Source: Flavobacterium aquariorum (lineage in GTDB: Bacteria; Bacteroidota; Bacteroidia; Flavobacteriales; Flavobacteriaceae). Taken from it: a stretch of DNA of 64,000 bases. The stretch is taken from positions 496,001 to 560,000 of the forward strand of contig NZ_QKXH01000001.1 of NCBI RefSeq assembly GCF_003254745.1. Reading direction: 5' to 3'. A program made the translations under genes and the position numbers. Of this stretch, positions 1 to 8,636 are shown piece by piece. The notes beneath the pieces were generated by a model. The model made no database searches, was not told where the DNA came from, and worked only from the letters and a program-made list of their open reading frames with translations. The stretch's first letter is position 1; every line of letters begins with the position of its first letter.

Positions 1-428
1 ATACGACCTGCAAAAACAATCCCTTTGAGGTTCAATTTTTCACACAATTCTTTTCGGGCATCATACAAACGCCTGCCCAAACGCAAACCGCGATAATTGG
101 GATGAATAAAAACATCGATTCCGTATAATATTTCCCCATTCGGATTGTGAGTCGAAAACGAATAGTCAGCGATTATTTGTGAGTAATTATGCTTTTTATC
201 GACCAGTTTTTCATCAACAATCAGGGACAAGGCGGAGCCCACCACTTTTCCATCGACAAGAATAACTAATTGCCCCTCTGGGAAAATACCCAGTAAGCGC
301 TCAATATCATTAGCACGCCAATAGGAATCAGCCATTTCAGGATACGATTCCACCATCGAGTTTTTGAGTTGTTTGTAATCCTCAAAAGCTAAATTTCGCA
401 ATTCTACTTTTTTTATTTTGGCCTGCAT
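1..428 (-). CDS. GNAT acetyltransferase domain, N-terminal part of a probable GNAT/carbon-nitrogen hydrolase fusion (cut by window edge)
   Basis: An open frame starts at the ATG read on the minus strand at 426-428 and runs without a stop off the left edge (142 codons). It begins MQAKIKKVELRNLAFEDYKQ and contains an acetyl-CoA-binding GNAT signature near residue 120 (HPNYRGLRLGRRLYDAR), preceded by the beta strand ILYGIDVFI. In Flavobacteria a GNAT domain with this N-terminus is usually fused to a C-terminal nitrilase-type amidohydrolase. That second half would lie outside the window, so the fusion is inferred. The substrate is unknown. The gene stands alone, divergent from ssb across 577 bp. 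Confidence 0.8.
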   Translation of the reverse strand, partial: MQAKIKKVELRNLAFEDYKQLKNSMVESYPEMADSYWRANDIERLLGIFPEGQLVILVDGKVVGSALSLIVDEKLVDKKHNYSQIIADYSFSTHNPNGEILYGIDVFIHPNYRGLRLGRRLYDARKELCEKLNLKGIVFAGR

Positions 429-1005
429 AATGGAGAATTTTAGGTGATTAATTAGTTTAAAGAAACATCATTTTATTTTTTTGGAGCCAATCTTTGGGTT
501 TTATTAGTGGGTATGGGTTCCTGCTGCCATTCCAATTCCCGTTGAAAAGCGGCGGATTTTCTCTTCCATCAGGGCTAATCAGAATTTATGGTTTTGTTTT
601 TGAATCAAATAATTTCCTTTATAAATGAGCCGTATATTTAATGAATTGTACAGATTGTAACAGATTTTTCAATTTCTGACTATGAAAACTGTAATCATAG
701 TAAGTGCTATAATTCTTATCAGCTTAAAATCCGTTTAATCCTTGTCAGCATTGACCTAATCTCAGTTGCCAAATCTGAAGTAATGCAATCTGTATTATTT
801 GCCGATTCCCAAATATACTCAAAAATTCCCATTTACAAACGGTTACAAATAATTACAACCGAAAGTAAATAGTTAACAACCGAATAACTTTTGCAGTCGT
901 CGCATCTTTGCCATGTCGAAATGAAACAAATGCATATCAATAACAATAGCAAATGTCAATTTCAATAAAAATCATATACACACTAACATTCAAATTTTAC
1001 ACGCC
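429..1005. other. Divergent intergenic region between the GNAT gene and ssb
   Basis: No gene is visible in these 577 bp. The region is very AT-rich except for a GC-richer island at about 513-576, described separately as an intergenic repeat element. Upstream of ssb there is a near match to the Bacteroidota -7 box (TAACTTTTG at about 885) but no convincing -33 TTG at the right distance, so the ssb promoter is not called. Otherwise I see nothing in it. Confidence 0.5.
516..576. repeat. Flavobacterial-type intergenic repeat element, copy A
   Basis: A GC-richer block in AT-rich intergenic DNA, bounded by GGTTCCTGCTGCC (516-528) and CTTCCATCAGGGCT (563-576). Read on the other strand it opens AGCCCTGATGGAAG and closes with GGCAGCAGGAACC. 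The CTTCCATC core recurs at 9522-9529 next to GGCTGTCCGC. From memory, elements with ends of this kind are scattered between genes in Flavobacterium genomes with variable hairpins in the middle; that is recollection, not a search. Function unknown. Confidence 0.45.
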
Positions 1006-1329
1006 ATGAAAAACAGAGTACAATTAATCGGAAACGCAGGAAACGACCCAATCATCAAATCTTTTGAGGGAGGAAAAAAATTAGCCAATTTGACAATCGC
1101 TACAAACGACAGTTACAAAAATGACAAAGGGGAGCGGGTGGATCAAACCGAATGGCACACTGTAGTAGCCTGGGGAAAAACCGCTGAGATCATTGAGAAA
1201 TTTGTAACTAAAGGCAAACAAATTGCCATAGACGGAAAGCTAACTCACAGAAGCTACGACGACAAGAACGGAGAAAAACGATATATCACTGAAGTGGTCG
1301 TAAACGAAATTATGCTCCTGGGGAAGTAG
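1006..1329 (+). CDS. ssb: Single-stranded DNA-binding protein, short form without acidic tail
   Basis: This 107-residue protein is essentially a bare OB fold of the SSB family. It shows the N-terminal strand NRVQLIGNAGNDP, the central TEWHTVVAWGKTAE segment (residues about 48-61), and the KGKQIAIDGKLTHRSYDDKNGEKRY strand-loop ending in the TEVVVNEIMLLGK strand. It binds ssDNA in replication, repair or recombination. The protein ends right after the OB fold, so the flexible linker and the acidic DDLPF-like tail that recruits partner proteins in standard SSBs are absent. It is therefore probably a secondary SSB rather than the replicative one. It stands alone, followed by a hairpin at 1468-1501. 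The ATG at 1006 is the only sensible start. Confidence 0.92.
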   Translation: MKNRVQLIGNAGNDPIIKSFEGGKKLANLTIATNDSYKNDKGERVDQTEWHTVVAWGKTAEIIEKFVTKGKQIAIDGKLTHRSYDDKNGEKRYITEVVVNEIMLLGK

Positions 1330-1467
1330 GTTACAGATTTTGCCGATAGTTTTGGAATAACACAATTAAATGTATTGAGTCTTGCTTCGCCACAGTATAA
1401 TCATATTGACGGAGGAAGCATCTCCACAGGCATCTCCACAATCTGATAAAGATGAAATTTAATCAAA

Positions 1468-1501
1468 AAAAAGAGTCTCACTGTATGTCGAGACTCTTTT
1501 T
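1468..1501. terminator. Bidirectional hairpin terminator
   Basis: A perfect 12-bp stem, AAAAAGAGTCTC (1468-1479) with GAGACTCTTTTT (1490-1501), around a 10-nt loop. The A and T tracts on either side give a U-run on both strands. It lies between ssb (+) and the small Cys-rich gene (-), about 140 bp after the ssb stop codon. Confidence 0.8.
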
Positions 1502-1592
1502 CATTACTATAATTAACTATTGCGACGGTTCATTATAAACCAACAAGGGATTTAAAAATGTTTATTTATGCAATTCTATCTGTCAACTAGAA

Positions 1593-1787
1593 TTAGGCTG
1601 TTTTTTTTAACAAATCAAACATGGGACAACGGCTGCAGCGTTTTTTCTCACTTTTCATGTATTTTTCGCAACAACTAGACTTACAGTTCTCTGCCACTTT
1701 TATTTTTTTAAGGAGTTCTTTTTTTTTGTCCTTTTTATTTTTCTTCTCTTTTTCTTTCTTGCTCACCGTGTAAGGAATTAAAAACAA
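1593..1787 (-). CDS. Small Lys-rich, Cys-motif protein of unknown function
   Basis: A 64-residue protein with a strongly basic N-terminal half (residues about 10-30 are almost all Lys/Glu) and a Cys cluster: C35, C39, C40, C51 and C54, in the pattern CKSSCCEKYMKSEKKRCSRCPMFD. The spacing suggests binding of a metal (Zn or Fe-S) or redox chemistry, but no family is recognised with certainty. I believe similar short proteins with the KRCxRCPxFD ending occur in other Flavobacteria, which supports a real gene. It is downstream of ferritin on the same strand, but a strong terminator (1849-1881) separates them. The start is uncertain: M43 is internal to the Cys motif, so the longer form is preferred. 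Confidence 0.65.
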   Translation of the reverse strand: MFLIPYTVSKKEKEKKNKKDKKKELLKKIKVAENCKSSCCEKYMKSEKKRCSRCPMFDLLKKTA

Positions 1788-1848
1788 GGCAAATATATAT
1801 TATTTTTATCTGTTCTAAATAAACTTTAACATTTTTTGGAGCAAAAAA

Positions 1849-1881
1849 ATCCCCAAAATGCAATTCAAGCATTTTGGGGAT
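1849..1881 (-). terminator. Rho-independent terminator of the ferritin gene
   Basis: A perfect 13-bp stem, ATCCCCAAAATGC (1849-1861) with GCATTTTGGGGAT (1869-1881), loop of 7 nt. On the minus strand it is followed by a run of seven T, 25 nt after the ferritin stop codon. Confidence 0.9.
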
Positions 1882-1905
1882 ATTATTTATGAAGGTTTCT
1901 CTTAA

Positions 1906-2421
1906 TTATTTGGTTGTGGCTGCTGCACTTGCTATTGCCATTTGTTGAATATCACGGTCAAAAAGATACAATCCGCCTTTGTCGTCACCGATAAGGTTGA
2001 TTTTGTCCAAAATGTTTTTGGCTGTTGCTTCTTCTTCAATTTGTTCGGCTACATACCATTGCAAGAAATTATGGGTAGCATAATCTTTTTCTTCAAATGT
2101 TATGTGAACCAGTTTATTAATCGATTCCGAAACAAAAACTTCATGTTTGTAAAGTTCTTCAAACATTCCTTTGAAAGTCTCGTAAGTCGTTTTTGGTGCT
2201 TTCAAGTCGGTAACTTGAGCATGTCCACCTCGTTCGTTAACATACTTGATTAACTTGAGCATGTGTAAACGCTCCTCATCAGATTGGGCGTACATAAATC
2301 GTGCAATTCCCTCCAGACCATTTACTTCTGCCCAACAAGCCATTGATAGATAGGTTTGAGAAGATTCTGCCTCGATACGAATTTGTTTGTTCAGCGCGGT
2401 TTCGATATTTTTTAACAACAT
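1906..2421 (-). CDS. ftnA: Ferritin, non-heme bacterial type
   Basis: A 171-residue four-helix-bundle iron storage protein. The ferroxidase-site residues expected for bacterial ferritin are in place: E17 and Y24 on helix A (IRIEAESSQTYLSMACWAE), E50 and H53 on helix B (SDEERLHMLK), and the C-terminal helix motif AEQIEEEATAKNILDKI carrying further Glu ligands. No haem-ligand Met pattern of bacterioferritin is evident. It oxidises Fe(II) and stores iron as a cytoplasmic 24-mer. The gene is monocistronic, divergent from serS across about 250 bp, and closes with a strong terminator. The length matches the family. Confidence 0.95.
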   Translation of the reverse strand: MLLKNIETALNKQIRIEAESSQTYLSMACWAEVNGLEGIARFMYAQSDEERLHMLKLIKYVNERGGHAQVTDLKAPKTTYETFKGMFEELYKHEVFVSESINKLVHITFEEKDYATHNFLQWYVAEQIEEEATAKNILDKINLIGDDKGGLYLFDRDIQQMAIASAAATTK

Positions 2422-2674
2422 GATTTCTAGTTTTTAGTAAAATTAGAAAAAAAATAGTTTAATGTTGTTCTTTTTAAGCCAAAAAAGAAAGAATTCATTT
2501 CAATTTAGAATCTTTAAAAGCGCTTTAAAACGGGAATAAAATGGTTAAAGGAGTCATTCTTTTGTCAAAATTGTGCGACAGAAGCTAAAATGAAAACACA
2601 AAACAAACTTTGTCTCGTTCTTAATAAACATTTCCCTAAATTTGCTGTCATTATTTAGTTATAAAAATACAACT

Positions 2675-3946
2675 ATGTTACAAATCGCATTTATTAGAGA
2701 GAATCAAGAGAAAGTAATCAACGCTTTGGCCAAAAGAAATATGGATGCCAAAGGGATCGTTGAAGAAGTGGTACAATTGGATGAAAAACGTCGTGCAACT
2801 CAAGTGGAGTTAGACAACACTTTATCCGAATCTAATAAATTATCCAAAGACATTGGCGATTTGATGAAAGCAGGGGAGAAGTCGAAAGCGGCTATTCTTA
2901 AAGAAAAAACAGTTTTGTTAAAAGAGAAAAGCAAAGCATTGGCCGAAAGTGCTGTTGCCATTGCCAATGAACTAACAGAAAAATTATATACATTACCCAA
3001 TCTTCCTGCCGATATTGTTCCTGTTGGAAAAACTCCAGAAGAAAACGTAAATGTTTTTCAGGAAGGTGATATTCCGGTATTGCACGAAGGAGCGCAACCA
3101 CACTGGGAATTGGTAAAAAAATACGACATTATCGATTTTGAATTGGGAGTAAAGATAACCGGTGCCGGATTCCCTGTTTATAAAGGGAAAGGAGCTCGTT
3201 TGCAACGCGCTTTAATCAACTATTTTCTGGATAAAAACACTGAAGCTGGATACAAAGAAATGCAAGTGCCACATTTGGTAAACGAAGCATCTGCGTATGG
3301 AACCGGTCAATTACCAGACAAAGAAGGTCAAATGTATCACGATGCTACTGATGATTTGTATTTGATTCCTACAGCTGAGGTTCCTGTAACGAATATATTT
3401 AGAGACGTAATTTTAACAGAAAATGAATTGCCTGTTAAATATACAGGTTATACGCCTTGTTTCCGTCGAGAAGCTGGGTCTTACGGTGCGCATGTACGTG
3501 GTTTGAACCGTTTGCACCAATTTGATAAAGTGGAAATCGTTCGTGTAGAGCATCCCGATAATTCATATGCTGCACTTGACGGAATGGTAGAACACGTAAA
3601 AAGCATTTTGCAGGAGTTGAAATTGCCATATAGAATTTTGCGCCTTTGCGGAGGGGATATGGGTTTCACATCGGCTTTGACTTATGACTTTGAAGTATAT
3701 TCTACAGCGCAAGAGCGTTGGTTGGAAATTTCATCTGTATCTAATTTTGAGACTTTCCAGGCCAATCGTTTGAAATTGCGTTTTAAGGATAAAGAAGGAA
3801 AAAACCAACTGGCACATACCCTTAACGGAAGTTCATTGGCTTTGCCAAGAGTCCTTGCCGGAATTTTGGAAAACTACCAAACTCCAGAAGGAATTGTGAT
3901 TCCAGAAGTATTGCGTCCGTACTGTGGATTTGATATTATAGACTAA
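2675..3946 (+). CDS. serS: Serine--tRNA ligase
   Basis: Class II seryl-tRNA synthetase of 423 residues, charging tRNA-Ser in the cytoplasm. The N-terminal 110 residues form the long tRNA-binding coiled coil (LDNTLSESNKLSKDIGDLM onward). The catalytic core carries motif 2 (TPCFRREAGSYG) and motif 3 (HTLNGSSLALPRVLAGILEN). The frame is open from a TTG at 2642, but the family N-terminus MLQIAFIRENQE begins at the ATG at 2675, which is taken as the start. It is followed by a hairpin (3953-4002) and then the TPR gene on the same strand. A near-consensus -7 box (AAACTTTG, 2605-2612) precedes it, without a well-placed -33 element. Confidence 0.97.
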   Translation: MLQIAFIRENQEKVINALAKRNMDAKGIVEEVVQLDEKRRATQVELDNTLSESNKLSKDIGDLMKAGEKSKAAILKEKTVLLKEKSKALAESAVAIANELTEKLYTLPNLPADIVPVGKTPEENVNVFQEGDIPVLHEGAQPHWELVKKYDIIDFELGVKITGAGFPVYKGKGARLQRALINYFLDKNTEAGYKEMQVPHLVNEASAYGTGQLPDKEGQMYHDATDDLYLIPTAEVPVTNIFRDVILTENELPVKYTGYTPCFRREAGSYGAHVRGLNRLHQFDKVEIVRVEHPDNSYAALDGMVEHVKSILQELKLPYRILRLCGGDMGFTSALTYDFEVYSTAQERWLEISSVSNFETFQANRLKLRFKDKEGKNQLAHTLNGSSLALPRVLAGILENYQTPEGIVIPEVLRPYCGFDIID

Positions 3947-3952
3947 AAATTT

Positions 3953-4002
3953 ACCATATAAGTCATTTAAGTTTATTGCAAATCTTATAAGACTTATATG
4001 GT
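3953..4002. terminator. AT-rich inverted repeat after serS
   Basis: A 12-bp perfect inverted repeat, ACCATATAAGTC (3953-3964) with GACTTATATGGT (3991-4002), and a 26-nt loop. It begins 6 nt after the serS stop codon. There is no clean T-run, so it may attenuate rather than stop transcription into the TPR gene, or simply be an intergenic repeat. Confidence 0.5.
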
Positions 4003-4043
4003 TCATAAAAATTGATGTTTTACGAAACGAATTGCACTTAAAA

Positions 4044-5822
4044 ATGAAAAAACTCTTTCTATATATTGTCCTGTTTTTTTCATTGGTTTGTTTTTCGCAA
4101 AACGAGCAATTGGCGCAGTATTATTATGACAAAGGGGATTTTGGAAAAGCTTTAGTCAGTTATCAGGAATTATCGGACGGTTTGCCAACGAACCCATTTT
4201 ATTTTCAGCGAAAAATAGATTGTATGCAGCAATTGCTCCAATTTGAACCAGCTGAAAAAGCAATTCAGGAGCGACTGGCGAGGTACAAGCAAGCTACACT
4301 TTTGGTTGAATTGGGATACAATTTTCAATTGCAGAAAAATGATTCGAAAGCCAAAAAGTATTATGATGATGCAATAGACAAAATCAGGAAAAATCCAAAT
4401 GAAGTTTACGGTGTTGCCAATTCTTTTGAAAAGAAAGTACTACTGGAATATGCTTTAAAATCCTATTTATTGGCCGGTGAATTGGTGCCAACTTTTGATT
4501 TTAAATATCAAACGGCCTTGTTGTATGGACAACTTGGAAATACGGACCAGATGATTTCCAATTTTTTGGATGAAGCGTTTGAGAATCCTCAATCGGCACT
4601 GATGATTCAAAATCAATTGACGCGTTATATGTCCACCGATGGAGATTCCAAGTTCAATGATAGCCTACGAAAAGCATTGATTATTCGGGTTCAAAAAAGC
4701 CAAGATATTTTTTGGAATCAGTTCTTGAGTTGGTTTTATATGCAACAAAAAGAGTTCGGTAAAGCCTTTATTCAGGAAAAAGCCATTTATAAGCGAAATC
4801 CGGAATCACTTTCCAGTATAATCAGTTTAGGGCAAATAGCCATTGAAGAAGGTGATAATGAGGTTGCCACAGAAGTCATGGATTATGTATTGCAAAACAC
4901 TACCGATGTAGAATTGATTGTGCAAGCCCAAACTTATTTGTTGAAAATGAAAATGGATACGGCGCAAGAAAAGGATTATGCAGCTATCGATGCCCAATTT
5001 GACTTTTTGTTAAAGCAGTATGGTATATCTCCAGTTACCTTATCTTTGCAACTGAAACAGGCACATTTTGCGAGTTTCATAATGCAGAATCCTGCCGAAG
5101 GAAAAGCCATTTTAAAGCGAGCCATGGAAATGCAGCTTAATCAATTCGATCAGGCGCAATGTAAAATGGAGTTGGCTGATATTTTGCTTTCCGAAGAAAA
5201 GTTCAATCAAGCTCTGCTTTATTATTCTCAGATTCAGGAAAATTTGCAAAACAATGTATTGTCACACGAAGCAAGCTTGAAATCTGCTAAAACAAGTTAT
5301 TTTAAAACCGATTTTGAATGGGCTTTGAAACAGTTCAAAGAACTGAAATCGGCCAGCACACAGTTAATTGCCAATGATGCTTTGGAGTATTTTCTGTTAA
5401 TTAATGACAATACCGTTGCCGATTCAACTCAAACCGCTCTGAAGCAATTTGCCAAAGGTGATTATCTTTTGTACCAAAATAGAAATAGGGAAGCAATTGC
5501 CCAGTTTCAGTCGATTCTAAAAACCTTTAAAGGCCAGGAAATTGAAGGGGTAACTTTGTTGCGATTGGGAAGGTTATATGAAAAGTTAGGAGATTATACT
5601 TTAGCTTTGGCACAATATCAAGACATAATTGACCATCATAGTGATGGGATTTATATTGATGAAGCTTTGTATTTTTCGGCAGATATTTACAATAAGCAAT
5701 TGCAACAACCCGATAAAGCGAAGTCTTTGTATGAGAAAATTATTTTCGGACATCAGGACAGTATTTATTTTGTAGATGCTAGAAAGAAATTCAGGGAATT
5801 AAGGGGAGATACCAATTTATAA
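4044..5822 (+). CDS. Secreted tetratricopeptide-repeat protein
   Basis: A 592-residue protein with a signal peptide (MKKLFLYIVLFFSLVCFSQ, cleavage after SQ) followed by TPR-type helical hairpins over most of its length. Clear units include residues about 22-55 (LAQYYYDKGDFGKALVSYQEL) and a C-terminal cluster around LLRLGRLYEKLGDYTLALAQYQDI and ALYFSADIYNKQLQQPDKAK. It is likely a periplasmic or outer-membrane scaffold for protein contacts; no enzyme motif is seen. The open frame extends to a TTG at 4032, but the ATG at 4044 puts Met directly before the basic n-region of the signal peptide. The 117-bp gap to the DUF4286 gene contains imperfect repeats of GTTTAG/CTAAAC type. Confidence 0.85.
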   Translation: MKKLFLYIVLFFSLVCFSQNEQLAQYYYDKGDFGKALVSYQELSDGLPTNPFYFQRKIDCMQQLLQFEPAEKAIQERLARYKQATLLVELGYNFQLQKNDSKAKKYYDDAIDKIRKNPNEVYGVANSFEKKVLLEYALKSYLLAGELVPTFDFKYQTALLYGQLGNTDQMISNFLDEAFENPQSALMIQNQLTRYMSTDGDSKFNDSLRKALIIRVQKSQDIFWNQFLSWFYMQQKEFGKAFIQEKAIYKRNPESLSSIISLGQIAIEEGDNEVATEVMDYVLQNTTDVELIVQAQTYLLKMKMDTAQEKDYAAIDAQFDFLLKQYGISPVTLSLQLKQAHFASFIMQNPAEGKAILKRAMEMQLNQFDQAQCKMELADILLSEEKFNQALLYYSQIQENLQNNVLSHEASLKSAKTSYFKTDFEWALKQFKELKSASTQLIANDALEYFLLINDNTVADSTQTALKQFAKGDYLLYQNRNREAIAQFQSILKTFKGQEIEGVTLLRLGRLYEKLGDYTLALAQYQDIIDHHSDGIYIDEALYFSADIYNKQLQQPDKAKSLYEKIIFGHQDSIYFVDARKKFRELRGDTNL

Positions 5823-5939
5823 AAGTGTAGAAGGTTTAGATAGTTTAAGAGTTTAGTTTCTGAACTTTGTCACAAACCACTAAACACTCTAACCTTTATA
5901 AACAGTCTAACCTTATATAAACAAGTTAATTAAAAAGGA

Positions 5940-6251
5940 ATGATAATATACAACGTTACCACAAACATACACGAAAGTGTTCACGACCAATGGATGATCT
6001 GGATGCAACACAAACATATTCCTGAAATGTTGGCTTGTGGAAAATTTATTTCAGCACGTTTGGTCCGCGTTTTGGTAGAAGAAGAAATGGGAGGAGTTAC
6101 CTATTCGGTTCAATATACAACAGACAGCAAGGAAACATTAGGAAGATATTACCAAGAAGATGCTCCTAAACTTAATGAAGAAGGAGTGAAATTGTTTGGC
6201 GATAAAATGCTGACTTTTAGAACCGAATTGCAAGTAATAAGTGAGCACTAA
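5940..6251 (+). CDS. DUF4286 family protein
   Basis: A 103-residue protein matching the small Bacteroidota family DUF4286: MIIYNVTTNIHESVHDQWM at the start, then KHIPEMLACGKFISARLVRVL and the YSVQYTTDSKETLGRYY segment. The fold looks like a small ferredoxin-like alpha/beta dimer, but no function is established. No signal peptide, so cytoplasmic. It lies just upstream of rsmA on the same strand with a 78-bp gap, a neighbourhood I recall as common in Flavobacteria. Length is typical. Confidence 0.88.
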   Translation: MIIYNVTTNIHESVHDQWMIWMQHKHIPEMLACGKFISARLVRVLVEEEMGGVTYSVQYTTDSKETLGRYYQEDAPKLNEEGVKLFGDKMLTFRTELQVISEH

Positions 6252-6283
6252 TAGATTATTCGATTTTTAGATGGTTCGATAGT

Positions 6284-6320
6284 TCGAAAAATCTAACAAT
6301 CTAATACTCGAAAAATCTAA
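6284..6320. repeat. Short direct repeat upstream of rsmA
   Basis: The 13-mer TCGAAAAATCTAA occurs at 6284-6296 and again at 6308-6320, 24 bp apart. The near-complement TAGATTATTCGA at 6252-6263 can pair with either copy. This low-complexity palindromic DNA sits directly before the rsmA start; it may be a simple intergenic repeat or a weak hairpin. Confidence 0.4.
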
Positions 6321-6329
6321 TAAAATAAA

Positions 6330-7109
6330 ATGGAAAAAGTAACAGCCAAAAAACATCTCGGACAGCATTTCTTAAAAGACGAAAGCGTAGCGAAAGACAT
6401 CGCCGATACTTTGAATTTAGAAGGTTATGAAGATGTATTGGAAATTGGACCCGGAATGGGAGTTTTGACCAAGTATTTATTGGAAAAACCAATCAATACT
6501 TTCGTTATTGAAATTGATACTGAATCGGTTGAATATTTAGGTGTGCATTATGATAAATTGAAAGACAGAATCATCTCAAAGGATTTTCTGAAATATGATA
6601 TCAACGAAGTTTTTGCTGGAAAACAATTCGCCATAATTGGTAATTTCCCCTATAACATTTCGACCCAAATTGTTTTCAAAACGTTGGAATACCGCAATCA
6701 GATTCCCGAATTTGCAGGAATGTTCCAAAAAGAAGTAGCGGAGCGCATTTGTGAAAAAAAAGGAACTAAAGCGTATGGTATTTTGTCGGTATTGGTGCAG
6801 GCTTTTTATGATGCTGAGTATCTGTTTACCGTGGACGAAAATGTTTTCAATCCACCGCCAAAAGTAAAGTCGGGTGTATTGCGTTTGCGTAGGAAAGAAG
6901 ACTTTAGTTTGCCTTGTGGGGAGAAATTGTTTTTTACTGTTGTAAAAACTGCTTTTCAACAAAGAAGAAAGACTTTGCGAAACAGCTTAAAAACCCTAAA
7001 TTTGTCGGAGAGTTTGCGTGAAGACACGATTTTTAATCTTCGACCGGAGCAATTAGATTACAAAGAATTTATAGCATTGACCCAAAAAATAGAAGCCGAT
7101 GGAGTTTAA
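6330..7109 (+). CDS. rsmA: 16S rRNA (adenine(1518)-N(6)/adenine(1519)-N(6))-dimethyltransferase
   Basis: A 259-residue KsgA/RsmA enzyme that dimethylates two adjacent adenines near the 3' end of 16S rRNA during small-subunit maturation, using S-adenosylmethionine. Visible motifs: the N-terminal [17 protein letters not shown]-binding motif [16 protein letters not shown] (residues about 37-51), and the catalytic motif [10 protein letters not shown] (residues about 105-114), followed by the [18 protein letters not shown] segment (here [11 protein letters not shown]). Its last 11 bp overlap the start of mgtE, suggesting translational coupling. Confidence 0.97.
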   Translation: MEKVTAKKHLGQHFLKDESVAKDIADTLNLEGYEDVLEIGPGMGVLTKYLLEKPINTFVIEIDTESVEYLGVHYDKLKDRIISKDFLKYDINEVFAGKQFAIIGNFPYNISTQIVFKTLEYRNQIPEFAGMFQKEVAERICEKKGTKAYGILSVLVQAFYDAEYLFTVDENVFNPPPKVKSGVLRLRRKEDFSLPCGEKLFFTVVKTAFQQRRKTLRNSLKTLNLSESLREDTIFNLRPEQLDYKEFIALTQKIEADGV

Positions 7110-8448
7110 AATCAGCAAAGAATTAATACAGGAATTAGAGCAACTCATTCAAAACAAAAACGACCAGCAGCTGGAAGTTTTATTGAATGATATGCACCAT
7201 GCTGATATTGCCGAAATCCTGGATGAATTGGATTTTGACGAGGCTACTTATATTTTTAAGGTATTAGACAGTGAAAAAACTGCTGAAATCCTTCTCGAAT
7301 TAGAAGACGATTTACGTGAGAATATTTTAAGCAGGCTTTCGCCAAAAGAGATTGCCGAAGAACTTGACGAATTGGAGACCAATGATGCTGCCGATATTAT
7401 TGGGGAACTTTCTAAAGAAAAGAAAGAAGAAGTAATCTCCGAATTGCAAGACGTTGAACACGCCAAAGATATTGTCGATTTATTACGTTACAAAGAAGAT
7501 ACTGCGGGTGGTTTGATGCATAAAGAATTGGTAAAAGTCAATGAAAATTGGACTGTTTTTACCTGTATTAAGGAAATGCGTATTCAGGCCGAAAATATTT
7601 CCAGAGTGCATTCTATTTATGTAGTAGATGACGAAAATAAGCTTTTGGGACGATTATCACTCAAAGATTTGCTTACAACTTCGACTAAAACGCCCATTAG
7701 TGAAGTATACATCAAAAAATTAAACTCGGTTATGGTCGATACCGAAGATGTCGAGGTAGCCAGAATCATGCAAAAATACGATTTGGAAGCTATCCCGGTA
7801 ACCGATGAGTTGGGAAGATTGGTAGGTCGAATTACCATTGACGATATCGTCGATGTAATCAAAGATGAAGCCGAAAAAGATTACCAATTGGCTGCGGGTA
7901 TTACCAATGATGTAGAGTCCAGTGATACCGTTTTGGAGTTAATGAAAGCGCGATTACCTTGGCTTTTGATTGGAATGGTTATTGAAATTATAGCTTCAAA
8001 GGTACTTGAAGGAAATCAAACTTCAGTTCAGCAATATTTTACTTTAATGATTTTTGTTCCTTTGCTCTCTGCTACAGCGGGAAACATAGGTGTACAGGCA
8101 TCGGCTATTGTGGTTCAAGGCTTGGCAAACGGAACCCTAAAACAATACAGTAGACAATACTTATCCAAGGAACTTTCGGTCGCTTTGATTTCAGGGACAA
8201 TAATATCGTTGTTTTTGTTTTTGTACCATTCCTTAATGTATCAGCAATATTTAGTTGGATTTGCCATCTCTATTTCTATGTTGGTGGTAATATTGTTTGC
8301 GGCCACATTGGGAGTATTGGTGCCATTATTTTTGCATAAAAAGAAAATTGACCCAGCTATAGCCACAGGACCTTTTATCACTACCACAAATGATGTTTTT
8401 GGTATCATGATTTATTTTTGGATAGCCAGATTAATATTAGGATATTAG
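7099..8448 (+). CDS. mgtE: Magnesium transporter MgtE
   Basis: A 449-residue inner-membrane Mg2+ channel of the MgtE family. An acidic N-terminal superhelical domain (residues about 1-130, rich in LDELD/ELDE turns) is followed by two CBS domains (about 131-255; the segment [21 protein letters not shown] closes the second). Five membrane helices follow from about residue 285, with the conserved pore segments [20 protein letters not shown] and [17 protein letters not shown]. Cytosolic Mg2+ bound between N and CBS domains gates the pore in this family. The start overlaps the rsmA end by 11 bp; a strong terminator follows at 8477-8523. Confidence 0.96.
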   Translation: MEFKISKELIQELEQLIQNKNDQQLEVLLNDMHHADIAEILDELDFDEATYIFKVLDSEKTAEILLELEDDLRENILSRLSPKEIAEELDELETNDAADIIGELSKEKKEEVISELQDVEHAKDIVDLLRYKEDTAGGLMHKELVKVNENWTVFTCIKEMRIQAENISRVHSIYVVDDENKLLGRLSLKDLLTTSTKTPISEVYIKKLNSVMVDTEDVEVARIMQKYDLEAIPVTDELGRLVGRITIDDIVDVIKDEAEKDYQLAAGITNDVESSDTVLELMKARLPWLLIGMVIEIIASKVLEGNQTSVQQYFTLMIFVPLLSATAGNIGVQASAIVVQGLANGTLKQYSRQYLSKELSVALISGTIISLFLFLYHSLMYQQYLVGFAISISMLVVILFAATLGVLVPLFLHKKKIDPAIATGPFITTTNDVFGIMIYFWIARLILGY

Positions 8449-8476
8449 CTATCGATAGTTTATTAATTTAACAATT

Positions 8477-8523
8477 ATCCCGAATTTATTTATATTAAAA
8501 AATAATAAATTCGGGATTTTTCG
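8477..8523 (+). terminator. Rho-independent terminator of rsmA-mgtE
   Basis: A 14-bp perfect stem, ATCCCGAATTTATT (8477-8490) with AATAAATTCGGGAT (8504-8517), 13-nt loop, followed by a short T-run (TTTTT to 8521). It lies about 30 bp after the mgtE stop. Confidence 0.88.
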
Positions 8524-8636
8524 TGTTCTTTGTTACCTAATATTTTCTACCCCATTTGAGGCAGAATTTTAAGTTATTATTGAATATCTTTTTGGTATTC
8601 TAAATGCCATTAATCAAAGAATAAAAACAAACCGAA

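Noticed and set aside
1942..2253. 103-codon plus-strand frame opposite ferritin
   Set aside because: Complete overlap with a clear ferritin gene and a low-quality hydrophobic product.
2642..2674. TTG start extending serS by 11 residues
   Set aside because: The family N-terminus begins at the ATG at 2675; the extension MLSLFSYKNTT has no counterpart in SerRS.
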